64,000 bases of DNA from Hymenobacter sp. 15J16-1T3B. Lineage in GTDB: Bacteria; Bacteroidota; Bacteroidia; Cytophagales; Hymenobacteraceae. The stretch covers positions 36,022 to 100,021 of the forward strand of contig NZ_JAJFAV010000021.1 in assembly GCF_020711235.1 (NCBI RefSeq). Direction: 5' to 3'. Below the pieces are notes generated by a model that worked only from the letters and a program-made list of their open reading frames with translations, made no database searches and was not told the DNA's origin. The number at the start of each line of letters is the position of its first letter. The first letter of the stretch is position 1. The position numbers were made by a program, and so were the translations under genes. Positions 26,489 to 34,751 of this stretch are shown here, piece by piece.

Positions 26489-28279
26489 TTACATCCGCTC
26501 CGGCGCCTGAATGCCGAGCAGCTTCAGGCTCTGCCGCAGCGTGTCGGCCACCTGGGCCGACAGCGCCACCCGCAGGCTGCGCTTGGCCGCGTCGGGCTCG
26601 GCCAGCACTTGCACGTCGTTGTAGAAACGGTTGTAGGTTTTGGCCAGGTCGTAAGCGTACTGGGCAATGACGGCCGGCGAGTAAGCCCGGGCCGCATCGG
26701 TCACGGCCGTGGGATACGAGGCCAGGGCCTGCACCAGGTCGCGCTCAGTGGCGTGCAGGGCGGTGGCGTCGGCGCTCAGCTCGGGCTGCACGCCCATTTC
26801 GGCCGCCTTGCGCCGCAGCTGGGCAATGCGGGCGTGGGTGTACTGGATGAAGGGGCCGGTGTCGCCGTCGAGCTTCACCGATTCCTCGGGGTTGAAGAGC
26901 ATGCGCTTCTTCGGGTCCACCTTCAACAGATAGTACTTCAGCGCACCCAGGCCCAGCATGTGGTAGAGCTGGTCCAGCTCCGCGTCGCTCAGGCCCTCGG
27001 TTTTGCCCTTGGCCAGGGTGGCTTCCTTGGCAGCTTCGGTTACTTCCACCACCAGCTCGTCGGCATCCACCACGGTGCCTTCGCGGCTTTTCATCTTGCC
27101 CGAGGGCAGGTCCACCATGCCGTAGCTCAGGTGGTAGATGGCGTCAGCGTAGGGCTTGCCCAGCTTTTTGAGCACGAGCTTGAGCACCTGCATGTGGTAG
27201 TTCTGCTCGTCAGCAATGACGTAAACCGAGGAGTCGTAGCCGAAATCCTGGTACTTCAGCTCGGCCGTGCCCAGGTCCTGGGTCATGTACACGGAGGTGC
27301 CGTCGGCGCGCAGCAGCAGCTTCTGGTCGAGGCCTTCGTCGGTGAGGTCCACCCACACCGAGCCGTCCTCCTTGCGGAAGAACACGCCTTTCGCGAGGCC
27401 TTCTTCCACCCGCTCCTTGCCCAGCAGGTAGGTTTCCGACTCGTAGTAGAACTTGTCGAAATCCACCCCGATGCGCTGGTAGGTGTCATTAAATCCCTCG
27501 TACACCCAGCCGTTCATCTGCCGCCACAAGCTCACCACTTCCTCGTCGCCGGCTTCCCAGTCGCGCAGCATGTCCTGGGCGTGGCGCATCAGCGGGGCCT
27601 CGCGTTTGGCCACTTCGTTGGACACGCCCTCGGCTTCGAGCTGCTTGATTTGCTCGCGGTAGTGCTTCTCAAACAGCACGTAGTACTTGCCGATGAGGTG
27701 GTCCCCCTTCATGCCCGCCGACTCGGGCGTTTCGCCGTGGCCGTACTCCTGGTAGGCCAGCATGGACTTGCAGATGTGAATGCCGCGGTCGTTGACCAGG
27801 TTGGCCTTGGTGACTTCGGCGCCGGTGGCCTTCAGGATTTCGGCCACCGAGTAGCCGAGGAAGTTGTTGCGCAGGTGGCCCAGGTGCAGGGGCTTGTTGG
27901 TGTTGGGCGAGGAGTACTCCACCACCACGCGCTGCGGCCCACCGGTCTGCACCGGGGCGGCAATGTCCTGGCTGCGCAGCTCGCGCAGCAGCCGCAGCCA
28001 CTCGGCGTCGGCCAGCTCCAGGTTCAAAAAGCCCTTCACCACGTTGAAGCCGCTCACACGGGGCTCGTGTTGGGTCAGCCACTCCCCCAGCGCCTGCCCG
28101 ATTTGCTCCGGGCCTTTGCCCAGGGCTTTGGTCAAGGGAAACGTAACGAGGGTAAACGTGCCCGCGAAGTCCTTGCGGGTGGGCTGAATGGTGAGTTGCT
28201 CGGCCGGCACGGCGGCGCCAAACACTTGCTGAATGGCCGCGCTCAGGGCCGCTTTGAGGTCTTGTTCGAGTTGTTGCAC
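26489..28279 (-). CDS. argS: Arginine--tRNA ligase
   Basis: 596 residues from a GTG start. It is a class I synthetase with the HIGH-type motif in SPNTNKPLHLGHLRNNFLG, and LPSGKMKSREGTVV carrying the KMSKS equivalent (KMKSR) usual in ArgRS. The N-terminal additional domain (1-110) and the C-terminal anticodon-binding helices (from about 470, TYNRFYNDVQVL) are present. It charges tRNA-Arg. A perfect -7 box 223 nt upstream suggests a long leader containing a hairpin. Confidence 0.97.
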   Translation of the reverse strand: MQQLEQDLKAALSAAIQQVFGAAVPAEQLTIQPTRKDFAGTFTLVTFPLTKALGKGPEQIGQALGEWLTQHEPRVSGFNVVKGFLNLELADAEWLRLLRELRSQDIAAPVQTGGPQRVVVEYSSPNTNKPLHLGHLRNNFLGYSVAEILKATGAEVTKANLVNDRGIHICKSMLAYQEYGHGETPESAGMKGDHLIGKYYVLFEKHYREQIKQLEAEGVSNEVAKREAPLMRHAQDMLRDWEAGDEEVVSLWRQMNGWVYEGFNDTYQRIGVDFDKFYYESETYLLGKERVEEGLAKGVFFRKEDGSVWVDLTDEGLDQKLLLRADGTSVYMTQDLGTAELKYQDFGYDSSVYVIADEQNYHMQVLKLVLKKLGKPYADAIYHLSYGMVDLPSGKMKSREGTVVDADELVVEVTEAAKEATLAKGKTEGLSDAELDQLYHMLGLGALKYYLLKVDPKKRMLFNPEESVKLDGDTGPFIQYTHARIAQLRRKAAEMGVQPELSADATALHATERDLVQALASYPTAVTDAARAYSPAVIAQYAYDLAKTYNRFYNDVQVLAEPDAAKRSLRVALSAQVADTLRQSLKLLGIQAPERM

Positions 28280-28434
28280 GGGGTGCGAATTTTACGTAGC
28301 CGCGCCGGGCCAAACGCCGCGGGCGCGCTGAAAAACAATGGGGTTAGGGAGCTAAAAAGCAGACTATGGCGTAAACCTCGCCCGCGGCAACACCCGTTGC
28401 TGCGTCGGCGGCAGGCTTACGCTACATTCGTCGC

Positions 28435-28454
28435 TCGTTGCGGCTCCGCAACGA
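28435..28454. repeat. Short hairpin in the argS upstream region
   Basis: TCGTTGCGG (28435-28443) pairs perfectly with CCGCAACGA (28446-28454) around a 2-nt loop. It lies between the predicted promoter at 28502-28509 and the argS GTG at 28279, so it would be in the leader RNA. There is no T-run. Confidence 0.6.
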
Positions 28455-28501
28455 CCGCACCACCGGTATCAAAACAAAGAAAGGCAGCGGTTTCACGGCC
28501 G

Positions 28502-28509
28502 CAAAGGTA
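28502..28509 (-). promoter_or_regulatory. Perfect -7 box upstream of argS
   Basis: On the minus strand this reads TACCTTTG, an exact TAnnTTTG match. The next minus-strand gene is argS, 223 nt downstream. It overlaps no coding sequence. Confidence 0.5.
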
Positions 28510-28555
28510 GGCAGCCGGGCCGGACATGCCAGCCCCGCCCCCGAAAAACCGCGGG

Positions 28556-28990
28556 CTACGGCGCCACGCGGCGCAGCATCATCTGCACGCGCTTGGCGTT
28601 GCCGCGGGTGATGACCGGGTACGCCGCCGCGTTGGCCAGCAGGGGCTGACCTTCGGCTCCGATGCGGGCTTGCACGGCGTAGGTGTTGGTCGGGTCGATG
28701 CGCAGCGTGTCGTAGGGCAGGCTGAAGGCCAGGGGCACCTGCCCGCCGCGGACCAGCACGGTGGCTTCGGCTACCACCGTGGCGGGCGCGCCGGGGCGGG
28801 ATACGTCCTGCAGCTGCACGTTCAGCACGGCGCCGGGCGGCAGGGCCAGCCGCTCGCGGTAGGTCACGGTGCCGGTGATGGAGTCCTGCACCGCGGCCAC
28901 GGCGCGGGCGGCCGCGCTGGTGCGGGCGGTGGGCTTGGCGCAGGCGGCCAGTAACAGCAGCAACACAGCAGGCAGAACGGTGGTTTTCAT
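28556..28990 (-). CDS. YbaY-family lipoprotein
   Basis: 144 residues. MKTTVLPAVLLLLLAAC is a lipoprotein signal peptide. The mature domain begins SITGTVTYRERLALPPGAVL, the start of the YbaY/HslJ-associated beta-sandwich family, and continues with VQLQDVS and LRIDPTNTYAVQARI. Such proteins are envelope lipoproteins of unclear role. It is transcribed away from arginase with a small gap and has no obvious functional link to its neighbours. Confidence 0.85.
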   Translation of the reverse strand: MKTTVLPAVLLLLLAACAKPTARTSAAARAVAAVQDSITGTVTYRERLALPPGAVLNVQLQDVSRPGAPATVVAEATVLVRGGQVPLAFSLPYDTLRIDPTNTYAVQARIGAEGQPLLANAAAYPVITRGNAKRVQMMLRRVAP

Positions 28991-29125
28991 GGCAACAGCG
29001 GCAAAACCGGCTCAAACGTGACTGATACTCACGAATGTAGCCGATTTCGCCGCGGTTGCACTATTTCTGCTAGCGAATATTCTTTTTTACGGACAGCAGG
29101 CCTCCGATTCCCGACGGCTCGGTCG

Positions 29126-30100
29126 TCAGCGCCCGGTTACGGTATCCAGTCGCAGCCGCTCCTGAATGGCGTCGGTGGCTACTTCTAGAATGTCGAAGGC
29201 GTTGCTGGCCATGGTGTTTTCCGAGTCGAGCGTGGGGTTGATTTCCACCATTTCAAAGCACACCACCCGGTCGTTTTCGAGCAGGTAGCGGCACAGGCTC
29301 ATGGCTTCGCCCACGTCGAGGCCCAGCTCCACCGGCGTGCCGGTGCCCTTGGAGAAGCGCGAATCGAGCGAGTCGACGTCGAACGAGATGTAGACCAGGT
29401 CGCAGAAGCGCAGCTGCTCGTAAATCTCGCGGGCCACCTGCCGGGCGCCCTTGGCGCGAAACTCGTCGAGCTTGAAGTTGCGGATCTGGTGCTGCTCGAT
29501 GATGGCGTCTTCCTCCGGCTCGGTGTCGCGCACGACCACGTACACGAGGTGCTCGGGCGTGATTTTGGCACCTTCCTCGCCCAAGTTTTTGATTTTGCGC
29601 CAGAAAAACTCGGTTTCCGGCTCCACCTCGTTGCGCTGCAGCTCGCGGTGGTCGGCGCCCAGGCTCATGGCCAGGGGCATGCCGTGCACGTTGCCGGAGG
29701 GCGTGGTGTAGGGCGAGTGAATGTCGGCGTGGGCGTCGATCCAGACGACGCCCAGGGTCTTGTGCGGGTAGGCGGCCTTGATGCCGGCAATGGTGCCCGC
29801 CGCGTTGCTGTGGTCGCCGGCCAGGACCAGCGGAAACTCCCCGAAGCGCAGCGTCTGCTCCACCGTGCTGCTGATGCCCTTGAGCACGGTGTAAATGGAG
29901 TCGATGTGCTTGGCGTAGGGGAAGTGGTTTTTGTCGAACAGCACCTGGTTTTGGTCGGGCACTGCCACCGAGTTGAAGCGGCGGAAATAGTCGGAGCCTT
30001 TGTTGAGGCAGGCCACTTTAAGGGCGTCAACGCCCAGGCTGGCCCCGCGGGTGCCAGCGCCGAGTTCGGATCGGACTTCGATCAGTTTGATGCGTCGCAT
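29126..30100 (-). CDS. Arginase
   Basis: 324 residues, ureohydrolase fold. Manganese ligands are visible: His97 in LAGDHSNAAGT (usual GGDHS, first Gly is Ala), Asp122, His124 and Asp126 in IDAHADIHS, and the paired Asp of ISFDVDSLD. PSGNVHGMPLA and EMVEINPTLD are arginase features and argue against agmatinase. It should convert arginine to ornithine and urea. It is divergent from arginine decarboxylase, 262 bp apart. Confidence 0.88.
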   Translation of the reverse strand: MRRIKLIEVRSELGAGTRGASLGVDALKVACLNKGSDYFRRFNSVAVPDQNQVLFDKNHFPYAKHIDSIYTVLKGISSTVEQTLRFGEFPLVLAGDHSNAAGTIAGIKAAYPHKTLGVVWIDAHADIHSPYTTPSGNVHGMPLAMSLGADHRELQRNEVEPETEFFWRKIKNLGEEGAKITPEHLVYVVVRDTEPEEDAIIEQHQIRNFKLDEFRAKGARQVAREIYEQLRFCDLVYISFDVDSLDSRFSKGTGTPVELGLDVGEAMSLCRYLLENDRVVCFEMVEINPTLDSENTMASNAFDILEVATDAIQERLRLDTVTGR

Positions 30101-30246
30101 ACAGTCTTACATGGGCAGAAAGGTTAAAAGGTGTTGTTTGCCGATTGGTGGGTGGGAATGGGCACTCAACCAGGCTCGGAGCGAGCGGACTTTCCACTCT
30201 GTTATTCTCCGACGTACAATCAACAACCAAAACACCCCGGCAGGGG

Positions 30247-30254
30247 TATCTTTG
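30247..30254 (+). promoter_or_regulatory. Perfect -7 box upstream of speA
   Basis: TATCTTTG matches TAnnTTTG exactly, 108 nt before the speA ATG, in the 262-bp region shared with the divergent arginase gene. The leader between box and start contains no terminator-like structure. No operator was recognised. Confidence 0.6.
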
Positions 30255-30362
30255 CGGGCCTGAAGTTCGCGAAAAAGCCGCGCTTCCGGCTGCTGTCCCA
30301 TAATTTACCCATTCTTCGCTGCTTTTCCGAGCCCGCCGGCCTTCGCGCGGGCACCCCAGCTA

Positions 30363-31769
30363 ATGCCCATGGACACGTACCACGACCTGATCAGCCAAAC
30401 CTTCGATTTTCCCTCCCAGGAGTTTACCGTCGACGGCAACGAGCTGTACTTCCACGGCTTCCCCCTGATGCCGCTCATCGAGAAGCACGGCACGCCGCTG
30501 CGCCTGACCTTCCTGCCCAAAATCAGCCAGAACATCCAGCGCGCCAAGCAGTGGTTTCAGCAGGGCATCGAGAAAATTGGCTACCAGGGCTCGTACACCT
30601 ACTGCTACTGCACCAAGGCCTCGCACTTCGCCTTCGTGGTGGAGGAAGCCCTGAAAAACGACATCCACATCGAGACGTCGTCGGGCTACGACATGCACAT
30701 CGTGCGCGCCCTGCACGCCAAAGGCAAGATCAAGAAGGACACCTACATCATTGCCAACGGCTTCAAGCGCGAGCGGTACAAGCGCTACCTGACCGAGTTC
30801 ATGAACGACGGCTTCGTGAACTGCATGCCGATTCTCGACAACCTCAACGAAATCGACTACTACAAGGAGCACGTGCGCGAGGACGTGCGCGCCAACCTGG
30901 GCATCCGCCTAGCCTCGGACGAGGAACCGCGCTTCCAGTTCTACACCTCGCGCCTCGGCGTGCGCTACGCCGACGCCATTCCGCTCTACGAGGAGAAGAT
31001 CAAGGAGGACCCGCGCTTCGAGCTGACGATGCTGCACTACTTCATCAACACGGGCATCAAGGATACCTCCTACTACTGGTCGGAGCTGCGCCGCTTCGTG
31101 CACAAGTACTGCGAGCTGCGCAAGGTGTGCCCCACCCTGCACACCATCGACATCGGCGGCGGCCTGCCCATTCAGACCTCCATTCAGCCCGAGTACGACT
31201 ACGCCTACATGGTGGAGGAAGTGTTGCGCACGATTCAGCGCATCTGCCGCGAGGAAGGCGTGCCCGAGCCACACATCTTCACCGAATTCGGCATTTTCAC
31301 GGTGGGCGAGTCCGGCGCGCACATCTACCACATCCTCGACGAGAAGCTGCAGAACGACAAGGAACTGTGGTACATGATTGACGGCTCCTTCATCACCAAC
31401 CTGCCCGACACCTGGGCCCTGAACCAGCGCTTCATCATGCTGGCCCTGAACGGCTGGGAGCGGAGCTACAAGAAGATTCAGCTCGGCGGCATGACCTGCG
31501 ACTCGCAGGACTACTACAACGCCGAAAAGCACATCTACCAGGTGTTCTTGCCCGAGCAAAGCCCGCAAAAGCCGCTGTACGTGGGCTTCTTCCACACCGG
31601 CGCCTACCAGGAGCAGCTCTCCGGCTACGGCGGCATCAAGCACTGCCTCATCCCCGCGCCCAAACACGTCATCCTCGACGTGAACGAGGACGGCACCCTG
31701 CGCGACTGGGAGTTTGCCCCGGAGCAGGACCCGGAGTCGATGATGCGCATTCTGGGCTACACCGAATAA
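30363..31769 (+). CDS. speA: Arginine decarboxylase (PLP fold III)
   Basis: 468 residues. The PLP Schiff-base lysine is probably Lys85 in YCYCTKASHF. TIDIGGGLPI supplies the phosphate-binding Gly loop, and ETSSGYDMHIVRAL corresponds to the substrate-channel helix. It is shorter than the E. coli SpeA (about 660 residues), as is common in Bacteroidota. It makes agmatine for polyamine synthesis. An in-frame ATG two codons later is an alternative start. A strong terminator follows the stop. Confidence 0.88.
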   Translation: MPMDTYHDLISQTFDFPSQEFTVDGNELYFHGFPLMPLIEKHGTPLRLTFLPKISQNIQRAKQWFQQGIEKIGYQGSYTYCYCTKASHFAFVVEEALKNDIHIETSSGYDMHIVRALHAKGKIKKDTYIIANGFKRERYKRYLTEFMNDGFVNCMPILDNLNEIDYYKEHVREDVRANLGIRLASDEEPRFQFYTSRLGVRYADAIPLYEEKIKEDPRFELTMLHYFINTGIKDTSYYWSELRRFVHKYCELRKVCPTLHTIDIGGGLPIQTSIQPEYDYAYMVEEVLRTIQRICREEGVPEPHIFTEFGIFTVGESGAHIYHILDEKLQNDKELWYMIDGSFITNLPDTWALNQRFIMLALNGWERSYKKIQLGGMTCDSQDYYNAEKHIYQVFLPEQSPQKPLYVGFFHTGAYQEQLSGYGGIKHCLIPAPKHVILDVNEDGTLRDWEFAPEQDPESMMRILGYTE

Positions 31770-31787
31770 GGTCGGCGGCCCGATCCG

Positions 31788-31818
31788 GCCCGCCCTGCTT
31801 CGGCAGGGCGGGCTTTTT
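31788..31818 (+). terminator. Terminator of speA
   Basis: GCCCGCCCTGC (31788-31798) and GCAGGGCGGGC (31803-31813) form a perfect 11-bp stem with a TTCG tetraloop, followed by TTTTT. Confidence 0.95.
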
Positions 31819-31903
31819 GTTGCCGCGGCCCCGCAAGCTGCGCTATATCTGCTTGTTGCCGTGAAATTTGCCCACTTGGTTGGAGTGTAGGGCGGGGAAG
31901 TCG

Positions 31904-31911
31904 TAAGTTTG
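31904..31911 (+). promoter_or_regulatory. Promoter of the first mini-lipoprotein gene
   Basis: TAAGTTTG matches TAnnTTTG exactly. TTG at 31880-31882, 21 nt upstream of the box, may be the -33 element. The ATG follows at 31945. Confidence 0.62.
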
Positions 31912-31944
31912 TAAAGCTCACATTCCATTAGCATCTCCCCTACC

Positions 31945-32091
31945 ATGAAAAAAGCTGTACTCCTGCTGACGGCCGCCGCTTCGCTGGCCCTGGGCGCCTG
32001 CAACAAGACGACCTGCCCGGCTTACTCGAAAGCCGACAACCAAACGGCCGAGCCGGTGGCTTCGGCGGCTGCCCCGCAAGCCCGTCAGTAA
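31945..32091 (+). CDS. Tiny lipoprotein with CPAY motif (paralogue 1)
   Basis: 48 residues. The signal sequence MKKAVLLLTAAASLALGAC ends in a lipobox with Cys19 as the lipidation site, leaving a mature peptide of only 30 residues. The mature part begins CNKTTCPAY and ends in a hydrophilic Ala/Pro/Gln tail. It is easily missed because of its size. It has its own promoter box (31904-31911) and its own terminator (32112-32154), and a second similar gene follows at 32313. Function is unknown; it is probably anchored in the envelope. Confidence 0.85.
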   Translation: MKKAVLLLTAAASLALGACNKTTCPAYSKADNQTAEPVASAAAPQARQ

Positions 32092-32111
32092 TCCGTACTG
32101 AGTTGCCACGA

Positions 32112-32154
32112 GCCCGCCGGGCGCCTCGCAAGGGGCGCCCGGCGGGCTTTTTTT
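32112..32154 (+). terminator. Terminator of the first mini-lipoprotein gene
   Basis: Perfect 14-bp arms, 32112-32125 and 32134-32147, are followed by seven T. It starts 21 bp after the stop codon. Confidence 0.95.
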
Positions 32155-32312
32155 AGGGCCACATAGCACCACCGCGCCGCGCTGGTCAATTTGACTACGG
32201 GATAATTACAAATAAAAAATTTCTAATACCCCCACAAACTAAAGGTTGATATCACGCCGTTCTACTGAGGCATTTGCGCAACTAATACCGCTTACCTCTT
32301 TTGAACTTTTGC

Positions 32313-32465
32313 ATGAAAAAGCTTGCACCGCTGGCCTTGGTAGCGTTGGTTGCCGGGCTTGGCTCCTGCCAAACCAAGTGCCCCGCCTACACCCACAAGG
32401 CCCCAAACCGGCAATCCGTAGCCGTGACGGCTAGCGCGGCTCAGCCCGCCGTCGAACGGCAGTAA
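32313..32465 (+). CDS. Tiny lipoprotein with CPAY motif (paralogue 2)
   Basis: 50 residues. MKKLAPLALVALVAGLGSC is a lipoprotein signal with Cys19, the same position as in the upstream paralogue. The mature peptide begins CQTKCPAYTHK and ends AQPAVERQ. Shared features with the 48-residue neighbour are length, MKK start, Cys19, a second Cys in CPAY and a Gln terminus. The signal peptide and tail have diverged, so the duplication is not recent. The 221-bp upstream region is AT-rich. A terminator follows. Confidence 0.83.
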   Translation: MKKLAPLALVALVAGLGSCQTKCPAYTHKAPNRQSVAVTASAAQPAVERQ

Positions 32466-32499
32466 TTACCCCATAAGGTTGCGTTAGGGGCGCAACCTG

Positions 32500-32556
32500 G
32501 GCGTCCCGGCAGGCAGCGCTTCGCTACGGAGCTGCCCGGCCGGGACGCCACCTTTT
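32500..32556 (+). terminator. Terminator-like hairpin after the second mini-lipoprotein gene
   Basis: GGCGTCCCGGC (32500-32510) pairs with GCCGGGACGCC (32539-32549), with further pairing possible in the loop, and is followed by CCTTTTT. It also lies between this gene and the convergent HAD phosphatase gene. Confidence 0.78.
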
Positions 32557-32585
32557 TGGGGCAGTCCGTCCCGTTCTTTTGCCCC

Positions 32586-33119
32586 TTATCCCGGCTGCTC
32601 AGCGGCCAGAATCAAGTCGGCGGCAGTGGCCAGGTTGGCGGTGCGCGGCTCGTAAGCCAGCGTTTCCTCGGGGCCAACGAGAATGGCCCGCACGCCCACC
32701 CGGTGCGCCGCCTCCAGGTCGCGGGCCCGGTCGCCAACCAGCCAGCACCGGGCCGGGTCGAGGCGAAAGCGGGCCAGGGCCTTCTCCAGCATCAGGGAGC
32801 CGGGCTTGCGCGACAACGACTCCGACACCGAGGGGTGGCCGGGCGCGAAGTAGAAGGCATCGATCAGCCCGCCGCAGGCCTGCTGCAGCTTTTGGTGGCA
32901 GGCGTCCATGTCGGCGCGGGTGTAGAGGCCCTTGGCAATGCCGGCCTGGTTGGTGACGACGATGAGGCGGTAGCCGGCCGCGTGCAGGCGCTGCAGGGCG
33001 GCGGGCACTTCGGGCAGCACCCGGAATTCGTCGAGGCGCCACACGTAGTGGCCAATTTCGGCGTTGAGCACGCCGTCCCGGTCGAGAAACACGGCCTTGG
33101 CCGCGGCAGGGGTAGTCAT
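32586..33119 (-). CDS. HAD-family phosphatase, GmhB-like
   Basis: 177 residues. The HAD nucleophile motif is FLDRDGVLN (Asp13, Asp15), followed by VVTNQAGIAKG (motif II Thr/Ser) and CWLVGDRARDLEAA (motif IV). The combination DRDGVLN...TNQ is typical of GmhB D-glycero-manno-heptose-1,7-bisphosphate phosphatases and related histidinol-phosphate phosphatases. The Cys-rich zinc loop of enterobacterial GmhB is not seen, so the exact substrate is uncertain. The ATG at 33119 follows a -7 box by 5 nt. Confidence 0.85.
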   Translation of the reverse strand: MTTPAAAKAVFLDRDGVLNAEIGHYVWRLDEFRVLPEVPAALQRLHAAGYRLIVVTNQAGIAKGLYTRADMDACHQKLQQACGGLIDAFYFAPGHPSVSESLSRKPGSLMLEKALARFRLDPARCWLVGDRARDLEAAHRVGVRAILVGPEETLAYEPRTANLATAADLILAAEQPG

Positions 33120-33124
33120 GCGGG

Positions 33125-33132
33125 CAAAAATA
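33125..33132 (-). promoter_or_regulatory. -7 box immediately before the GmhB-like gene start
   Basis: On the minus strand this reads TATTTTTG, a perfect TAnnTTTG, and ends 5 nt before the ATG at 33119. This predicts a leaderless or nearly leaderless transcript. Confidence 0.58.
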
Positions 33133-33287
33133 GCCAGCCGGCCGCAGTACGCATGCCGGGGAAAGAAGCCCCGGTGGGACGGCGGGCATCCGGTTGTGCT
33201 TGCCGTCAACGCCCCGAGGTAACCGCCGCGCCGCTTGTCCTGACGTACTTCAGCCGCGCCGATGCGGCATTACCGGCGGCGGTGGGC

Positions 33288-33295
33288 TATTTTTG
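33288..33295 (+). promoter_or_regulatory. Promoter of hemG
   Basis: TATTTTTG is a perfect match to TAnnTTTG, 26 nt before the ATG at 33322. Confidence 0.6.
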
Positions 33296-33321
33296 CGGTT
33301 TCGGGCGGCAGAGGCACTACC

Positions 33322-34653
33322 ATGAACATAGCAGTTATCGGCGGGGGAATTACGGGGTTGGTTACGGCCTGGCACCTGCAGCGGCGCGGCGCTACGGCCC
33401 ACGTGTACGAGGCGGGCGAAGTAGGCGGCAACATGCGCAGCCGGCACCTGCCCGGCGGCTACGTGGTGGAGCTGGGACCCAACTCCCTGCAGCTCAGCCC
33501 CGAGCTGGCGGAACTTCTCAAGGGCCTCGGCCTGGAAGACCAGATTCAGGAGCCCGAAGCCGTGAGCAGCCGCCGCTACGTGGTGCGCGACGGGCGGGTG
33601 CGCGAGCTGCCCGCCAAGCCCCAGCAACTGCTGCTGAGCGGCTTTTTCTCGCTCGGCGCCAAGCTCAACGTGCTGCGCGAGCTGCGCCGCCCCGCTCAGC
33701 CCGCCGACCCGCAGGAAACCATTGCCCACTTCTTCCGACGCCGCTTCGGCCAGGAAATCGTCGATTACGCGGTCAATCCGTTCGTGTCGGGCATCTACGC
33801 CGGCGACCCGACCCGGCTGCTGGTGCACCAGACGTTTCCGCAGCTGCCGGCCCTGGAGCAGCAGCACGGCTCGGTGCTGCGCGGCTTTGCCAAAACCATG
33901 AAGGGCGCGGCCCGCCGCCGCATCATCTCGCTGCGCGGCGGCCTGCAGGCCCTCACCGATGCGCTGGTGCAGCAGCTGCGCCACGTGCACCCGCGCACCC
34001 GGGTGGAAGCCCTGCTGCCCCAGCCCGACGGCCGCTTCCGCCTGCGCCTCGCGGGCCAGCCCGCCCTGGCCGAAATCTTCGACGCGGTGGTGCTGGCCCT
34101 GCCCGCCTACGCCGCCGCCCCGCTGCTCGCCCCGCTCGACGCCGACGCGGGCGAGGCGCTGGCCGCGGTGCACTACCCGCCCATGACGGCCGTGCACACC
34201 GCCTACCTCCGCGCCGACGTGCAGCACCCGCTCAACGGCTTCGGGGCGCTGAGCCCGAAAGCGGAACAACCCGTGGCCGCCGGCACGTTGTGGAGCAGTT
34301 CGCTGTTCCCGGATCGGGCGCCGGCCGGGCAGGTGCTGCTGACCTCCTTTGTGGGCGGGGCGCAGTACGAGGCCTTGGCCCAACTGCCCGACGAGCAGCT
34401 GCTGGCGGCAGTACGCGCCGAGCATGAGCGGCTCTACGGGCTGCGGCCGGGGGCGCCGGCGCAGCTGCAGCACATTTTTCGCTGGCCCCGAAGCATCCCC
34501 CAGTTCGATTCCGGCATCTTACCGGCACACGCGGCTGCCGACCGGCTGGCAGCCCGCGGCATCTGGACGGTGGCCAACTGGCGGGCCGGGGTGGGCATTC
34601 CCGACTGCCTGCGCCGCGCCGAGCAAGTGGCCACGGCCCTGACGCCCGCGTAG
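33322..34653 (+). CDS. hemG: Protoporphyrinogen oxidase (HemY-type, FAD)
   Basis: 443 residues. The N-terminal MNIAVIGGGITGLVTAWHLQ is the FAD-binding Rossmann motif. LGPNSLQL, SGIYAGDPTRL and the C-terminal GIWTVANWRAGVGIPDCLRR are typical of the HemY/PPOX family. It oxidises protoporphyrinogen IX to protoporphyrin IX late in heme synthesis, probably at the inner membrane. It is oxygen-dependent by family. Heme supply is relevant to the heme oxygenase encoded 15 kb away, though the genes are not linked in an operon. Confidence 0.92.
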   Translation: MNIAVIGGGITGLVTAWHLQRRGATAHVYEAGEVGGNMRSRHLPGGYVVELGPNSLQLSPELAELLKGLGLEDQIQEPEAVSSRRYVVRDGRVRELPAKPQQLLLSGFFSLGAKLNVLRELRRPAQPADPQETIAHFFRRRFGQEIVDYAVNPFVSGIYAGDPTRLLVHQTFPQLPALEQQHGSVLRGFAKTMKGAARRRIISLRGGLQALTDALVQQLRHVHPRTRVEALLPQPDGRFRLRLAGQPALAEIFDAVVLALPAYAAAPLLAPLDADAGEALAAVHYPPMTAVHTAYLRADVQHPLNGFGALSPKAEQPVAAGTLWSSSLFPDRAPAGQVLLTSFVGGAQYEALAQLPDEQLLAAVRAEHERLYGLRPGAPAQLQHIFRWPRSIPQFDSGILPAHAAADRLAARGIWTVANWRAGVGIPDCLRRAEQVATALTPA

Positions 34654-34738
34654 GCGCGCTTTTGGGCCGTCCGCAATTCTTTTTCTTCCGCCGAGCTTCG
34701 GCTCGGTGGCTTACTTGGCTACGCGTTGGCCGAATTCT

Positions 34739-34746
34739 TACCTTTG
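34739..34746 (+). promoter_or_regulatory. -7 box immediately before the mannose-synthase-like gene
   Basis: TACCTTTG matches TAnnTTTG exactly. TTG at 34715-34717 is a plausible -33 element. Only 5 nt separate the box from the ATG at 34752. Confidence 0.62.
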
Positions 34747-34751
34747 GCCTA

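Noticed and set aside
26444..28510. 688-codon plus-strand frame opposite argS
   Set aside because: It is the antisense of a complete arginyl-tRNA synthetase and is rich in Val/His/Gln/Leu as expected for a shadow.
29126..30100. Agmatinase instead of arginase
   Set aside because: GNVHGMPLA and EINPTLD fit arginase better. The neighbouring arginine decarboxylase alone is not enough to change the call.
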